The translations under genes and the position numbers were made by a program. The notes beneath the pieces are model-generated. The model saw nothing but the letters and a program-made list of their open reading frames with translations, did no database searches and was not told where the DNA came from. A stretch of 64,000 nt of DNA from Owenia fusiformis. Its lineage: Eukaryota; Annelida; Polychaeta; Sabellida; Oweniidae. The stretch spans positions 17,622,931 to 17,686,930 of the forward strand of contig CAIIXF020000003.1 in assembly GCA_903813345.2 (NCBI GenBank), read 5' to 3'. Positions 35,763-46,300 of the stretch are shown here, piece after piece. The first letter of the stretch is position 1; each line of letters opens with the position of its first letter.

Positions 35763-36163
35763 TTCAAATATCAGTGATTGTAAAACGTTTTATTGTACCA
35801 TATTTTATTTACATTTATTTATAATTTAATAAATAAACAAACAATTAAAAATGTCTTCAAATCAATCATTATGTCGTAAAGCAGACCAGCTGCCTTACTT
35901 TCTGACTTCTCAACCATTTGGCAAATTCTATTACACCAAGGGAAGGGTTGTATGCATTTTGATGATGGGCTGATGATATTTGTACATTCATTTTTCCCGT
36001 GTAATTTTTTCTCATGTTTTTTCATTAACTTTTCGTTTTTTCCCGTTGCTGCAGAGACATATAAACGTAAAATATTCCTTCTGGGCTCTCGTGGCTTTGG
36101 AGTCACGATAGAAGTGGGTGATAATACTGTTGATGCAAAACTTTATATTTTTAAAATGTTTGT

Positions 36164-39100
36164 TCAAGTTGATGCTACTACATTGGCTTTGGTAAGTCTA
36201 GGCTGTCTATTTGTACCATCCGTTGGACTACCATTTATACCATAATCTGTCATACCATGACTCAATGCACTTAATGGTCTCTCTTGCGCATGCTCAGTAG
36301 TGGTCTCTGTAACAGTCGTCACCTCTTGCTCTGTTGATACAGTTTCAATCTTAGATTTTTTCACACGTGTGTGATATTTTGAATATTTAACAGTAATTGG
36401 ATATATCCAATCAAAGTGGCCTCTACGGAGTGACTTTGGTTGGGATCTGAGAAGTTTCTGAAGTGCATAGTATTGGTAAAGCCTGTAGGCCACATAGATG
36501 AGGATAAGGATGAGGAGTAGGACTGCTATGATAACGCCGACCATGATGCCATAGTCTATTATTCTATTTTCCTTCTCGATAATATCCTCCTCTGGAATCA
36601 TAGTTAAACTTAGTTTTAGTCATGCATCAAATCTCGAGACTTCCCCCTATAAACCACCACATTGTGGATATGAAGAGTTTGGGGGAGGAGGAGTCACACA
36701 AGCTTGATGGAAGATTGAACTCTAATATAAGTATCATGGCACGTGGCCTCAAGGCTTATGCAATATAAAATCTACTTATTCCCATTGTACTTCATCCAGA
36801 CAATGCGTTTTAAAGAGTGTAGAAACAGAACAAGAGATACCTTTGCCGTTATATCTAAGACATTGCAATGAAAAACATTTAGAAAAACTAACAGATTGAT
36901 TAACCAATTGATAGATTGTCGAAAATGATTTCTCTGTTCAAAAATATTCTCAAATTGAAACGATCGTGCAAAATAGTTATTTGATACAAGGTCCGTACCT
37001 GTACAGAGGGCCTCGTCTGAGCCATCACCACATTGGTCATAATCATCACACTCTAGATCGGCAGGTACACAGAACTCACCATGCCCACAGGCAAAGTAAT
37101 CGGCTCCACAAGGGGCTGAAATGTATGCAATATAATGTAAATTGTCTCATTTTTGATAGCGGTTTGAACCGTTGTGGTAGGCCACACTGGCGGATCTGGG
37201 GGGGGGGGGCTGGGGGCCAAGAGAAATAATTGGTCCCAAAATTTGGGCAAAAAAGGCTTTAAGGCCCCCCAAAATGGGCCTTTTTGGTCATTAATGGGCC
37301 TTGTAAAGCCTTATTTTTTAATTTCAGGCCAAGTTTTAAAGAAAATGGGCTTCAAAATTTCAAAATTTGGGCCCACTTTTTGGTTTTAGGGGCCCAAGAT
37401 TTTTTCTCTGACCTGAAAATTTGGCCCCCCCCCTTGTTGGTTCCCAGATCCGCTCCTGGGCCATGTCACTTTTCTATTCCCTCTCTTTATTAATTAAGCA
37501 TACATAATTGAATAAATGATAATCTAAATAATCAATATAGTTTTATATCTAAAATTATCTTAATTTCAGTCCACTAATTTTAAACTACTTGTGCGGGCTA
37601 CTATCGCGTTACGTATTTTATGAAATAAAAAAATATGGATACATCCTTGTGCGCAAGGGGTATCTCTAAATAATTGAAACTTACGGTTTGAAAAGGCTAT
37701 ATAGACTATTTCAAATCCTTTGAAAACTGCGTTAGAATCGGAGAAAAACTTTATCGTTGCATTGGGTCCTGATGTGGTGAAATTAAATGGTTCTTTCACG
37801 GTGTCACATAAGGTCTCAGGGGTGAGTCTGTTGGCGGGAGATAGAGGACCGTCATACACATCTAAGCCATCAACACATTTGCCCAATAGTTTCTCCTCCA
37901 GTTCAAACCTGATAAGACAGCACAAAGGGAAACATTGCAAAACATTACATCTAGTTTTGCATCGAATCTCTGGACCTCCAAACCCCTAGTCTCCCCCTAA
38001 AGTCTCTGCCTCCTCTCAATTTAGGTCACCTCTGACGTGTGGACTGTGGAGATAAGGTTTGGACTAGGGTGACGAAAAGGGGTTGGCATTGTCCCCGGAT
38101 TGTCAAAGGGGCTTGAAGCAAGACTATTCGTTTTTATCATTATTATCATAATCTTATTTCAAATGTTGTTGATTACAATTGTTGCATAATATGCATATGT
38201 GAGGATCTATAAAATTGGAATGTATATTGCCCTTTCGTGTTGCATTTGGCACTTGAGAATATAAATGAAGCATAACTGGATGATGTAATGGCTGGTCAAG
38301 AAAAATATGATGATTGATCTCTCAATGTACCTTTTAAACTGCAGATACATTTTTGTTGTGGCTGCTATGTTTATTCTAGTGGCGCAGTCCATCTCGTTGT
38401 CATAGGTGATTGAGGTGCTCGTCTCTAGGCGACCGCTGTTGATTCCACCTATCGCCGAGTTGCAGACTAGAGTCATGTAATCTAAAAATATACATCAAAA
38501 ATACACTATAATACTTCTCTTCTACCAAATTAGCTTAAATCAGGAAGATAGACCCACTAAATAAAACATATGATATGATTAAAATATGAGGGAGGGTTGC
38601 GATTTTACATTTTTCAAATGTTGCCCTTTTTGCTTCTTCTTTGTGAAGATCCATCAAAATGCCGGGCTACTACTCAGTATTGCAAAACAATTTAGTTTCT
38701 ACATCGTGACCTCTGTTGAAAAAGAAGCGTCGATGGTGTCCATTTTTCAAATGCTACCCTTTCTGCGTTTTCATAGACCGGGCTACTAAACTCAATACAA
38801 GGCATAACATGACAAAATGTCACCACCTAGTTGCTCACAATATCATTAGTTCAAACTTATAGTCAGTAACTCTGTAGATAATTTTGAAAAATGGTCAATT
38901 TGAAACAAGCTTTTTGACCCTGAGAAGGTCATTGAAGGTGAAATCTCAAATCTTTGTCAAGTTATTGAAAGTTGTAAGAAATTGTTACAGACGCCGATCG
39001 CCAACCGCCATCCGTAGTCACAAAAATGGAGACCATAACAATATGTCACTACTTTTTGATGGTGACATAATAATGCTAAAAACTGTTCACACGTAGAGCG

Positions 39101-40462
39101 GGTTCTGCTGATAGTGACCTCTATTTAAGTCCAAACAGACGTGTCGATCATAATAAAACAGAACTTGAAAAAATAGTCTGGGGAACATTGATCAAATAAA
39201 ATCAGGACATAAAGAATATTGGTTTAGTTTTTGAAAAGTCCGATTGATTCAAAACAATTTATGGCTAATGTTTACAAGTTGATGACGTTGGAGTATTGAG
39301 TTTCGTATTTCCTTTTAATTCGATAAGTTGGTTTAAGTTAAGAACAAACATGGTTGTTACAACACTTCTATGATTCCAAACATTTTGTAAATAAAGATGT
39401 GAATTCTTCAATGAGTTTAAGCTTTGTACTATTGTGAAGCTGATTTCTTTCACTGGTTTATAAATATCGTTCCATTTGAAAGCTGTGATCGACTTTCTTC
39501 TATCAAGAACACGTTGTTCTGATAAAAAGGCATTTTAGTCGCATATTGTATTGTAATGACACCTTTTGGCCAAGTTACCTTTGCATACATATTCTTCGAA
39601 CACATCTAGGGTGAAGAATTATCACGGGCTTTCTGCTCTTGAAAACCCATGGAATTATGAACTAATTTTCAATAAATTTATTACCACTTTATTACCATAT
39701 TCACCCCAAAATAATTCAACTTATGCATCTAGATATTCTTTCTTGAATATCTTGTAATGTAGGGCATGTATACCGATGCGGAGAGCGATCCATCAACATT
39801 CTTTCAATTCTTCTGTACTCAATTCAATTAACTGCATGTTTATGATACAGTAACATCCAATGTTGTTATGTTGCCATAGATACCGTGCTATTCAATTACT
39901 GAGCGTTAATGTGAGAGAATGAAATTACATCGTTTTCAGCACTTATACCTTCAGTTCTCGTCACCAACTAGGTTAAAACTCGAACACCGTTTTGATGTAT
40001 TATCTTCATCTTAATGATACGCCCTATGTAGACATATCAATTGAAACAGAGACGTATAAAACATATGTCTCTGCTTGAAATTACTTGTGAGTGATATCAT
40101 ACCATAAGTTGATAAAGATTGAGAATAGACTATTTTTAAAAATATTAAAGATAACACATTTTGTATATATATTTAGATAGTACAAAAGAAATCGGCATGA
40201 CAATTACAACCTAAACAACAAGCATTAACCAGTATTTAAGAATTCATTTAGCCCCTTTTGGAGACACATACATTTACTAGTAGTAGATTTGACCCAATGG
40301 AGCTTCAGTGACATGAGCTTATAATAAATAAATAAACAAATAAACAAACAACAGACAAAACGTACCTGTGTGTAAGTCCTCGCAGCATATCTCCCGAATG
40401 AGACGAAGGAGAACGTAAACGTATATTATAAGACATTGCTGAACTGTCTCCCTTTTAGCCAT
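36164..40462 (-). CDS. CUB-LDLa single-pass membrane protein with short tail (gene B)
   Basis: Five exons: 40366-40462, 38331-38481, 37685-37908, 36999-37115 and 36164-36591 (338 aa). The start gives MAKRETVQQCLIIYVYVLL, a signal peptide with a charged start. Residues about 37-157 form a CUB domain (NEMDCATRINI, GKCVDGLDVYDG, ETLCD, AVFKGFEIVYIAF). Residues 158-196 are an LDLa domain (FACGHGEFC…ECDDYDQCGDGSDE) in a 117-bp exon, the same size and phase as in gene A. The membrane helix is about 209-232 (IMVGVIIAVLLLILILIYVA). The tail of about 105 residues has a Tyr/Arg/Lys-rich start and a Thr/Glu-rich end (EQEVTTVTETTTEHAQ), unlike A or C. Junction phases agree with gene A throughout, and every splice site is GT-AG. 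Probably a surface receptor or co-receptor; the ligand is unknown. Confidence 0.88.
37190..37462 (+). repeat. GGGCCC-rich dispersed repeat copy in gene B intron
   Basis: It starts CACTGGCGGATCTGGGGG and ends CCCAGATCCGCTCCTGGG, a short inverted terminal repeat. The interior (AAATGGGCCTTTTTGGTCAT, AATTTGGGCCCACTTTTTGG) matches 60985-61322 closely. It is antisense to gene B, in the CUB-LDLa intron. Confidence 0.8.
38798..39070 (-). mobile_element. Copy of the ATGTCACCACC-family element in gene B intron 1
   Basis: In reverse orientation: CAAGGCATAACATGACAAAA, TGTCACCACCTAGTTGCTCA at the left; ACAGACGCCGATCGCCAACC and GGAGACCATAACAATATGTC near the right. It is a short version of 10728-12334 with only one diverged tandem unit. 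Confidence 0.75.
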
Positions 40463-42851
40463 AATGTCACATGATTTTTACCAGGAAATAATCTGATAGA
40501 TTCACTGATGTCAATCAAAGTGTTCCACTTGAGCCCAAGTTGTTCCGAATTCCGGTTCTTTTTATTTTTATGCCTTCTCCCAAACTGTTCATTCGTCACT
40601 TATATTTTTTCTCTGTAGTGATATAGGTTTTTAGATCGACGTTAATACAAAGTACTTTATTCATTAAACTCATCACAATACGTCTATGAATGGCAACGAG
40701 TTCGTTCAAAATTCAGCACAATGTTGATTTGTTTCTGTTCTGCTACAGTGCTAGAAAAGTAATATAAAGATTTATTAGATTTTATGAAGCTGTTATAAAG
40801 AGTGACATCTATTCTTGTCTTCGGATAAATATCTCTGATCAACTCAATAATAAAAAATGAATTACATGATGCAAAATTGTATCATTTGAGAATGACGGGA
40901 CGTAAACTAGACTTAAAGTGTGGACTTTGGAGACGCCTCTCCTTTACGCTTTGCATTCGTTCGACTTCACTTCTCAAAAGAGAGCTTCGTCTAGTTTATA
41001 ACTAGACTCTGTACACAGGGTACCTCTCCTTAAGATAATGGGGGTTTTGTATAAAAGGTTAAAGATTCATTATTTGGTTTTATGTCTGAATTAAAAACAC
41101 TCTGAAGCGATCAAACAATGTTCCTAAATTCATCCCTTTTGCCATTTGGACAGTCTAGCTCATAAGATATTAGAATCAAATGAAACTGAACTTGCGAAGA
41201 TTGTGAAATTGTTCTTTCCTTGAAAGTTTAACAAAACAGTCCTTTAGAATCTGTCAAAAACCTCCTTTCAAATAAAATTGATGATGATTCAAAACATTAG
41301 ACAGTCAAAACTGATTTTGTAAGCGAATATTCTCTCTATGTTTTAATCGAGAAAACTAAATTAAAGATAGAAGCAATCAATTCCAGTCGAAATTCCGTTT
41401 TAAATTAATTTTCTTAAACAGTGACCAGATCAACATGACCTTGAAAAGCATCCTCCTAAGCAGGTGTCCAGAATCCGTACCTCCTTCTTTCGGTAAAAAG
41501 AAAGTATTCTGGATTTTGACACCCTGTGGTCGGAGGATGTTGGAAGGAGTACGGAAAATATCGCATCAGACTTTCGGACAGTCATTTATTGTATTTTGGC
41601 TATTTTCTGAGGTTTAAACAAGTGCATGCATCAATGCATTACCTCCAGTAAAAGCACCCATAGTTCCATTTGCATTCGTCCGTCTTCACTTCTCAAAAGA
41701 GAGCTTCGTCTTTAGGTATAACTAGACTCTGCGCCCAGGGTACACTCATAGAGATGATAAAATAATTTCGACGTGGAGACAGGGAAGATGCTAACATGTT
41801 TTGTCTGAAATGTTGTCCTGATTTTCCCCTTCCACCCCTGTTTCAATTTTTGTTGCATCAATATGTTGAGTTTTGAGACACAGTTAAACCATTTAAAGGA
41901 ATAAGTAATTCCTTTTAGATAAAGTGGAAAACAACATTTCCCATGTTATTTCCCCATAGGGAAAACTCATGCGATCCATTGTTTTCAGCTTAATTTTGGT
42001 CACCCATTGTGGATATCTTTAAAACCTTTGAAGGATTTATTGTCATTGTATGTTAAATATACCGGTTTTTAAAGTATTGCTGAGTATCAAAGAACGGTAA
42101 TGTGTATTTTCCCCTTTTGGTCCATTTTCCCAGTTCTTGGTACAAAAGTAAGCCTAAGCTGAGTAAATATGGACTCAATACACATTAAAAAATTTGAGTT
42201 GTCCTATCTTTTGGAAACCTATTAGCGATCAGTCAATCCGGTTCATTGATGGGGAGGGCCGCTAGGTGGTGCAATCAAAGTTCAAGACAGTTCAGAAATC
42301 CCAGGGAGAACAATTATAATGGGAGTTATGTATTTTTATATTCTGATATGCAAGGTCAGATAGTGTATATTCATATTCTATTCAAACAAGACAAGTGTGT
42401 TTCAGCCAGTCAGCTTCTAGAGAATTTCGGTGCGTTATATATCGGCTGAGACAATGGTAAGCTTAGGGAGTGCAGAAAATGACCAATGATTCTTCAAGCT
42501 TTGGTACATATCATGAAATATATTATATTTGGCTTTTGACATCTCTAACCTGAAAGGCTCTGAAACAAGTTATTCTTTGGGAACTATCCTTTGCCAAGTT
42601 GAACTTCACTGAAAGGATATCCCCGGGAAATGCTCATTATCAGAACGAAGACTCCGTGATGCATGCAGATATTTACACAATTGTTAGAATAGATATTTAC
42701 AGCAACGACGGTTTATGTTTATTTCATATTGATTTGAAGCAGACTAAGTTTAAAGATTTTGTCATATGGGCCACCGTATCACTGTTAGTATTTTCGTTCA
42801 GTGGAGAAAGATGGCGGCGCCCATGAAATTATTTCCGGTGTACAATATTTT
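40463..42851. other. Intergenic region, divergent promoters of gene B and the SLC38A7-like gene
   Basis: No gene pattern. It contains two direct copies of a roughly 72-bp sequence (40952-41023 and 41671-41743; CTTCTCAAAAGAGAGCTTCG and ACTAGACTCTG…CAGGGTAC) and a 91-nt imperfect hairpin at 41449-41539. The short open frames here lack family features. Confidence 0.5.
41449..41539. other. Imperfect hairpin, 91 nt
   Basis: Successive complementary blocks pair outside to inside: CATCCTCC with GGAGGATG, CAGGTGTC with GACACCCTG, CCAGAAT with ATTCTGG, CTTTC with GAAAG, around a small loop. The size and interrupted pairing resemble a microRNA precursor, but a degraded MITE would look similar. Confidence 0.45.
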
Positions 42852-42855
42852 TTAA

Positions 42856-43259
42856 GGTACAGCTGGAAAGTAACATTTTGGTAATAAATTGCTATACCTG
42901 CACATGTTATTTTCTGGTACAAAATAAAGTATGAAGGCATGTGTCAATTTCCTTGCTTTTTTCAGGAAAGTATCATTACATTGTCTTCTTTTAGAATATC
43001 TGGTAGGCGTTCAATGGGACCTCCAGGAAATTCTGATATTTCACACTTTCTATTTTTCCAAATTTTCTTTCAAAGTTTCCAGACAACACAGGAGCTACCA
43101 TTGACCTGTTTCTAGATATTCTAAAAGAAGACAGTGTGATGATACTTTCCTGAAAAAATCAAGGAAATATACACATGCCTTCATACTTAATTTTGTACCA
43201 GAAAATAACATGTGCAGGTATAGCAATTTTTTACCAAAATGTTACTTTCCAGCTGAACC
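42856..43259. mobile_element. Palindromic MITE, 404 bp, flanked by TTAA
   Basis: It starts GGTACAGCTGGAAAGTAACA and ends with the near-complement; the arms run about 150 bp (inner TCTTCTTTTAGAATATCT / AGATATTCTAAAAGAAGA). TTAA stands at both sides (42852-42855 and 43260-43263), the target site used by piggyBac-type elements. It ends 90 bp before the start codon of the SLC38A7-like gene. Confidence 0.85.
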
Positions 43260-43348
43260 TTAATTTAATTTTTCTTTTTCATCAGTTGGAGCAGTTTTTA
43301 CTGATCAAAACATTTATGACGTAATAGCGCATACATTAAACTGTAGCT

Positions 43349-46300
43349 ATGTCTCTTCAAGCGGGAGATGAGGATTCGATGAGCTTGGATAGTGAGAATG
43401 AAAAACTTGGTCTGCTTAGTGGAACTTCGACAACAATAATCAGTCCTTCAAATACTACAAATAGAGGTGAGTTTAGCGTTGAATGTGCTTGATATGATCT
43501 GGTTTAATTAGCTACGAGTGCATCGGTATTATAAACTGCAATATCTCTTCCTCTGAGTTATCGAATCAATCGGAGGATAGCGTGGGAGGGAGGGGAGCTG
43601 TAAAGACTTTGTTAGATGCATACATGTAGATGCACCTGTAGGGTCTTTATTTATGACTTTATGTAAGTCAAAACTCCAATAGTCCAACTCATCAGAGCCG
43701 GGGCATCCCCGTCTAAGACATTGTCTACATGCTCTAAGGAATAGGCCCCGGGAACATGTATAAAATAGCGAGTCGACATCTGTATTACTACGTCTGGTAT
43801 CTTTTATGTAAATTCATCCGTTTTGCTTTTTCGTCATGCTCATAATATACTCGGCTGCAGAAGAGACCGAATGTTATCTAACTTAGGTAATGCACTGTAC
43901 TCTGAAATAATTTCCGAAGTTGATGGCTGACATTTTGAAATGCTGGTCTATTTGAAAATTGAAGTGTATACCTCTGAAATTTGAGACAGCCACAATGTTT
44001 AGCTCACACAGTGAGCCTATGGGATTGACCAGGCATCCGTCTGTCCGTTGGTCCATCCGTCTGTCCGTTGGTCCATCCGTTGGTCTGTCCATGGGCTTTC
44101 AATTAGAAATTAGTTGAAAGCCCATGTTCTTTTCATCCGTCAACATTGGCCGCACAAATTATAACTACTATTCGGATTGAGTCATATCCACATTAATTTT
44201 ATATCCATATCCATAATGCCTATTTGACCTATCATCGCCATTTCCCAAGTTTGCCCAGTTTCCGAGAAATTGCTGATTTTGACGTCAAAAAGTCAAATTT
44301 TCTGTAAATACTAGACACTTTGTTGAAGTAGAACTTTCAAATAACTTGTAGTAGTTGCTGTTATTGCTGTATATGCAACTTATGTCCTCTGAAGATTTCA
44401 AAGCTCTTGGAATTACAGTTTTTGATGTTTACTCTATAAAATTTGACAAAAAGTAGGACTTATTCTTTTTCAGGAAACTTTCTCATGTATAAAGTCAATG
44501 GCAGGTTTTCTGATTGACAAGTTTCTCAAAGTTTGCATTATACTTGACCATTTCTTGCAATGAATTACATCATTACTAGATTTAAGCATTCCCTACATAT
44601 TGCTCGATATATGTCAGCATCAAATTTTTACTGTTTTTGAGATATTTGACGTAAAAAACCCAGTAAAAATAAGTTATTTTTGAAAATCATCTACAAGTTA
44701 CCAGGAGTTCAAATCTGACATTAGTTTTAGGATTTGACCTTTACTTGACATTCAGTGACCTTCGAAAGGTAAAAAAAAGTTGATTTTCCAAATTGATTTT
44801 TGGATGTAAATTTTGGTCAGCTTAATCACAAAAGACCTCTCTGAGCTCTGAATAAGTAAAATTTTCAAGGTCAAAGGTCAACAAACTAGTTCACACAACT
44901 GTGCTATCTAAGTTTCTCAAAGTTCGAGACTACAAATCCAAATCAATATTTTTGTTTGAAAGTCAGGATAGACATTCCTCTGAAGGTTCCAAACTGTGTG
45001 CGCACAGGACCGTGGGTCCTTTATTTTAGCTTTGAGAGAACGTTTTGGCTGATGTTTAGAATTGACTGCTGTAAGAAATACGTGTGTAGCTAGTGCCAAT
45101 TTTTTTCAATTAAATATAATGTGTGGTTCTGTTGTATTTGTACATGTCTTGTTGCAGAGACATATAAAACAGGTACCTGTCTGACTGTATATACTGAGAG
45201 TAACTATTTTACCTCTACCAAGGGTGCATTTAAAAAGATCGATGATCGATTTCCAACATTGTTCCCAGAATTTTATTTGAGCAAATTACGTTAGATATAC
45301 AATAAACGATCAGGATTCTACAGTGAGATACAATACAAGAGATAATCAAATGCCGATAATGTATAAAAATTAACAGATTTATTGTTCAAATACAGTTAAT
45401 TTTCCCTCATCGATCTTTTGAAATGTTCCCAAAGATTTTTATCAGATTGAGATGATATTAATGCCAAGTGAAAGCGATTGAAACATTGATTATGATTTGC
45501 TAATATTCATGTACAGTAGAACCTGTATATCTGAACACCTGGCTAATTCGAACACCTCCCAATCTGAACACTTTTTTTGGTCCCATTTTTTCCTCCCATT
45601 GACTCCCATGTTAAAAAAACCTTGAAATGTGAACACCTCCCAATTTGAACAGTGAACAGTCATATTTGAAAAATTCACCTGTCTAATCTGAACACTTTTC
45701 ATAAAATTTCTGATGTTTTATACAAAATTGCTCAAATTTTGTCATGATATCAAAACTTTGGGAAATAATCTTGAATGGTCGCATTCATAATGGGGCTTTC
45801 CAGCATGATTAGATTCATTTGAATCAAATTTTCAAATTTCTGGAATGCCATAAAGCTATGTGGTCAAAAGAACTATAAATATTTACCGAGATTGTATTTC
45901 TTCAGAATCCGGATTATTGCGGATGCAAAAACCTCGAAATGTGAACACCTCCTAATCTGAACGCTTTTATCAGGTCCCAATGGGATTCGGATTAGACAGG
46001 TTTTATTTTTACTGTATACAGTTCATTGTGACAATATTATCAACTACCTTTGTCAGCTCTTGCTAGATTTTTAAAATTAGTACCCTCCCGATTTGGACAA
46101 AAATACACAGTTTTAATATTGCTATGATCCCTAAAGCACTAAAGCAGACAAGTAGCTGTATTAAATTACATTGAAATTTGAATATGAAATAAATGACAGC
46201 TACCTATGAAGGCAAATAATTCAATGGCTGTAATTCTGATCAGTGTAGCATAACTCCATTAAGATTGACATATTCTGATTGGGTGATGCTAGATTTAAAG

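Noticed and set aside
36966-37229. Plus-strand open frame over gene B LDLa exon
   Set aside because: Antisense shadow; the minus strand gives the LDLa cysteine pattern with matching splice phases.
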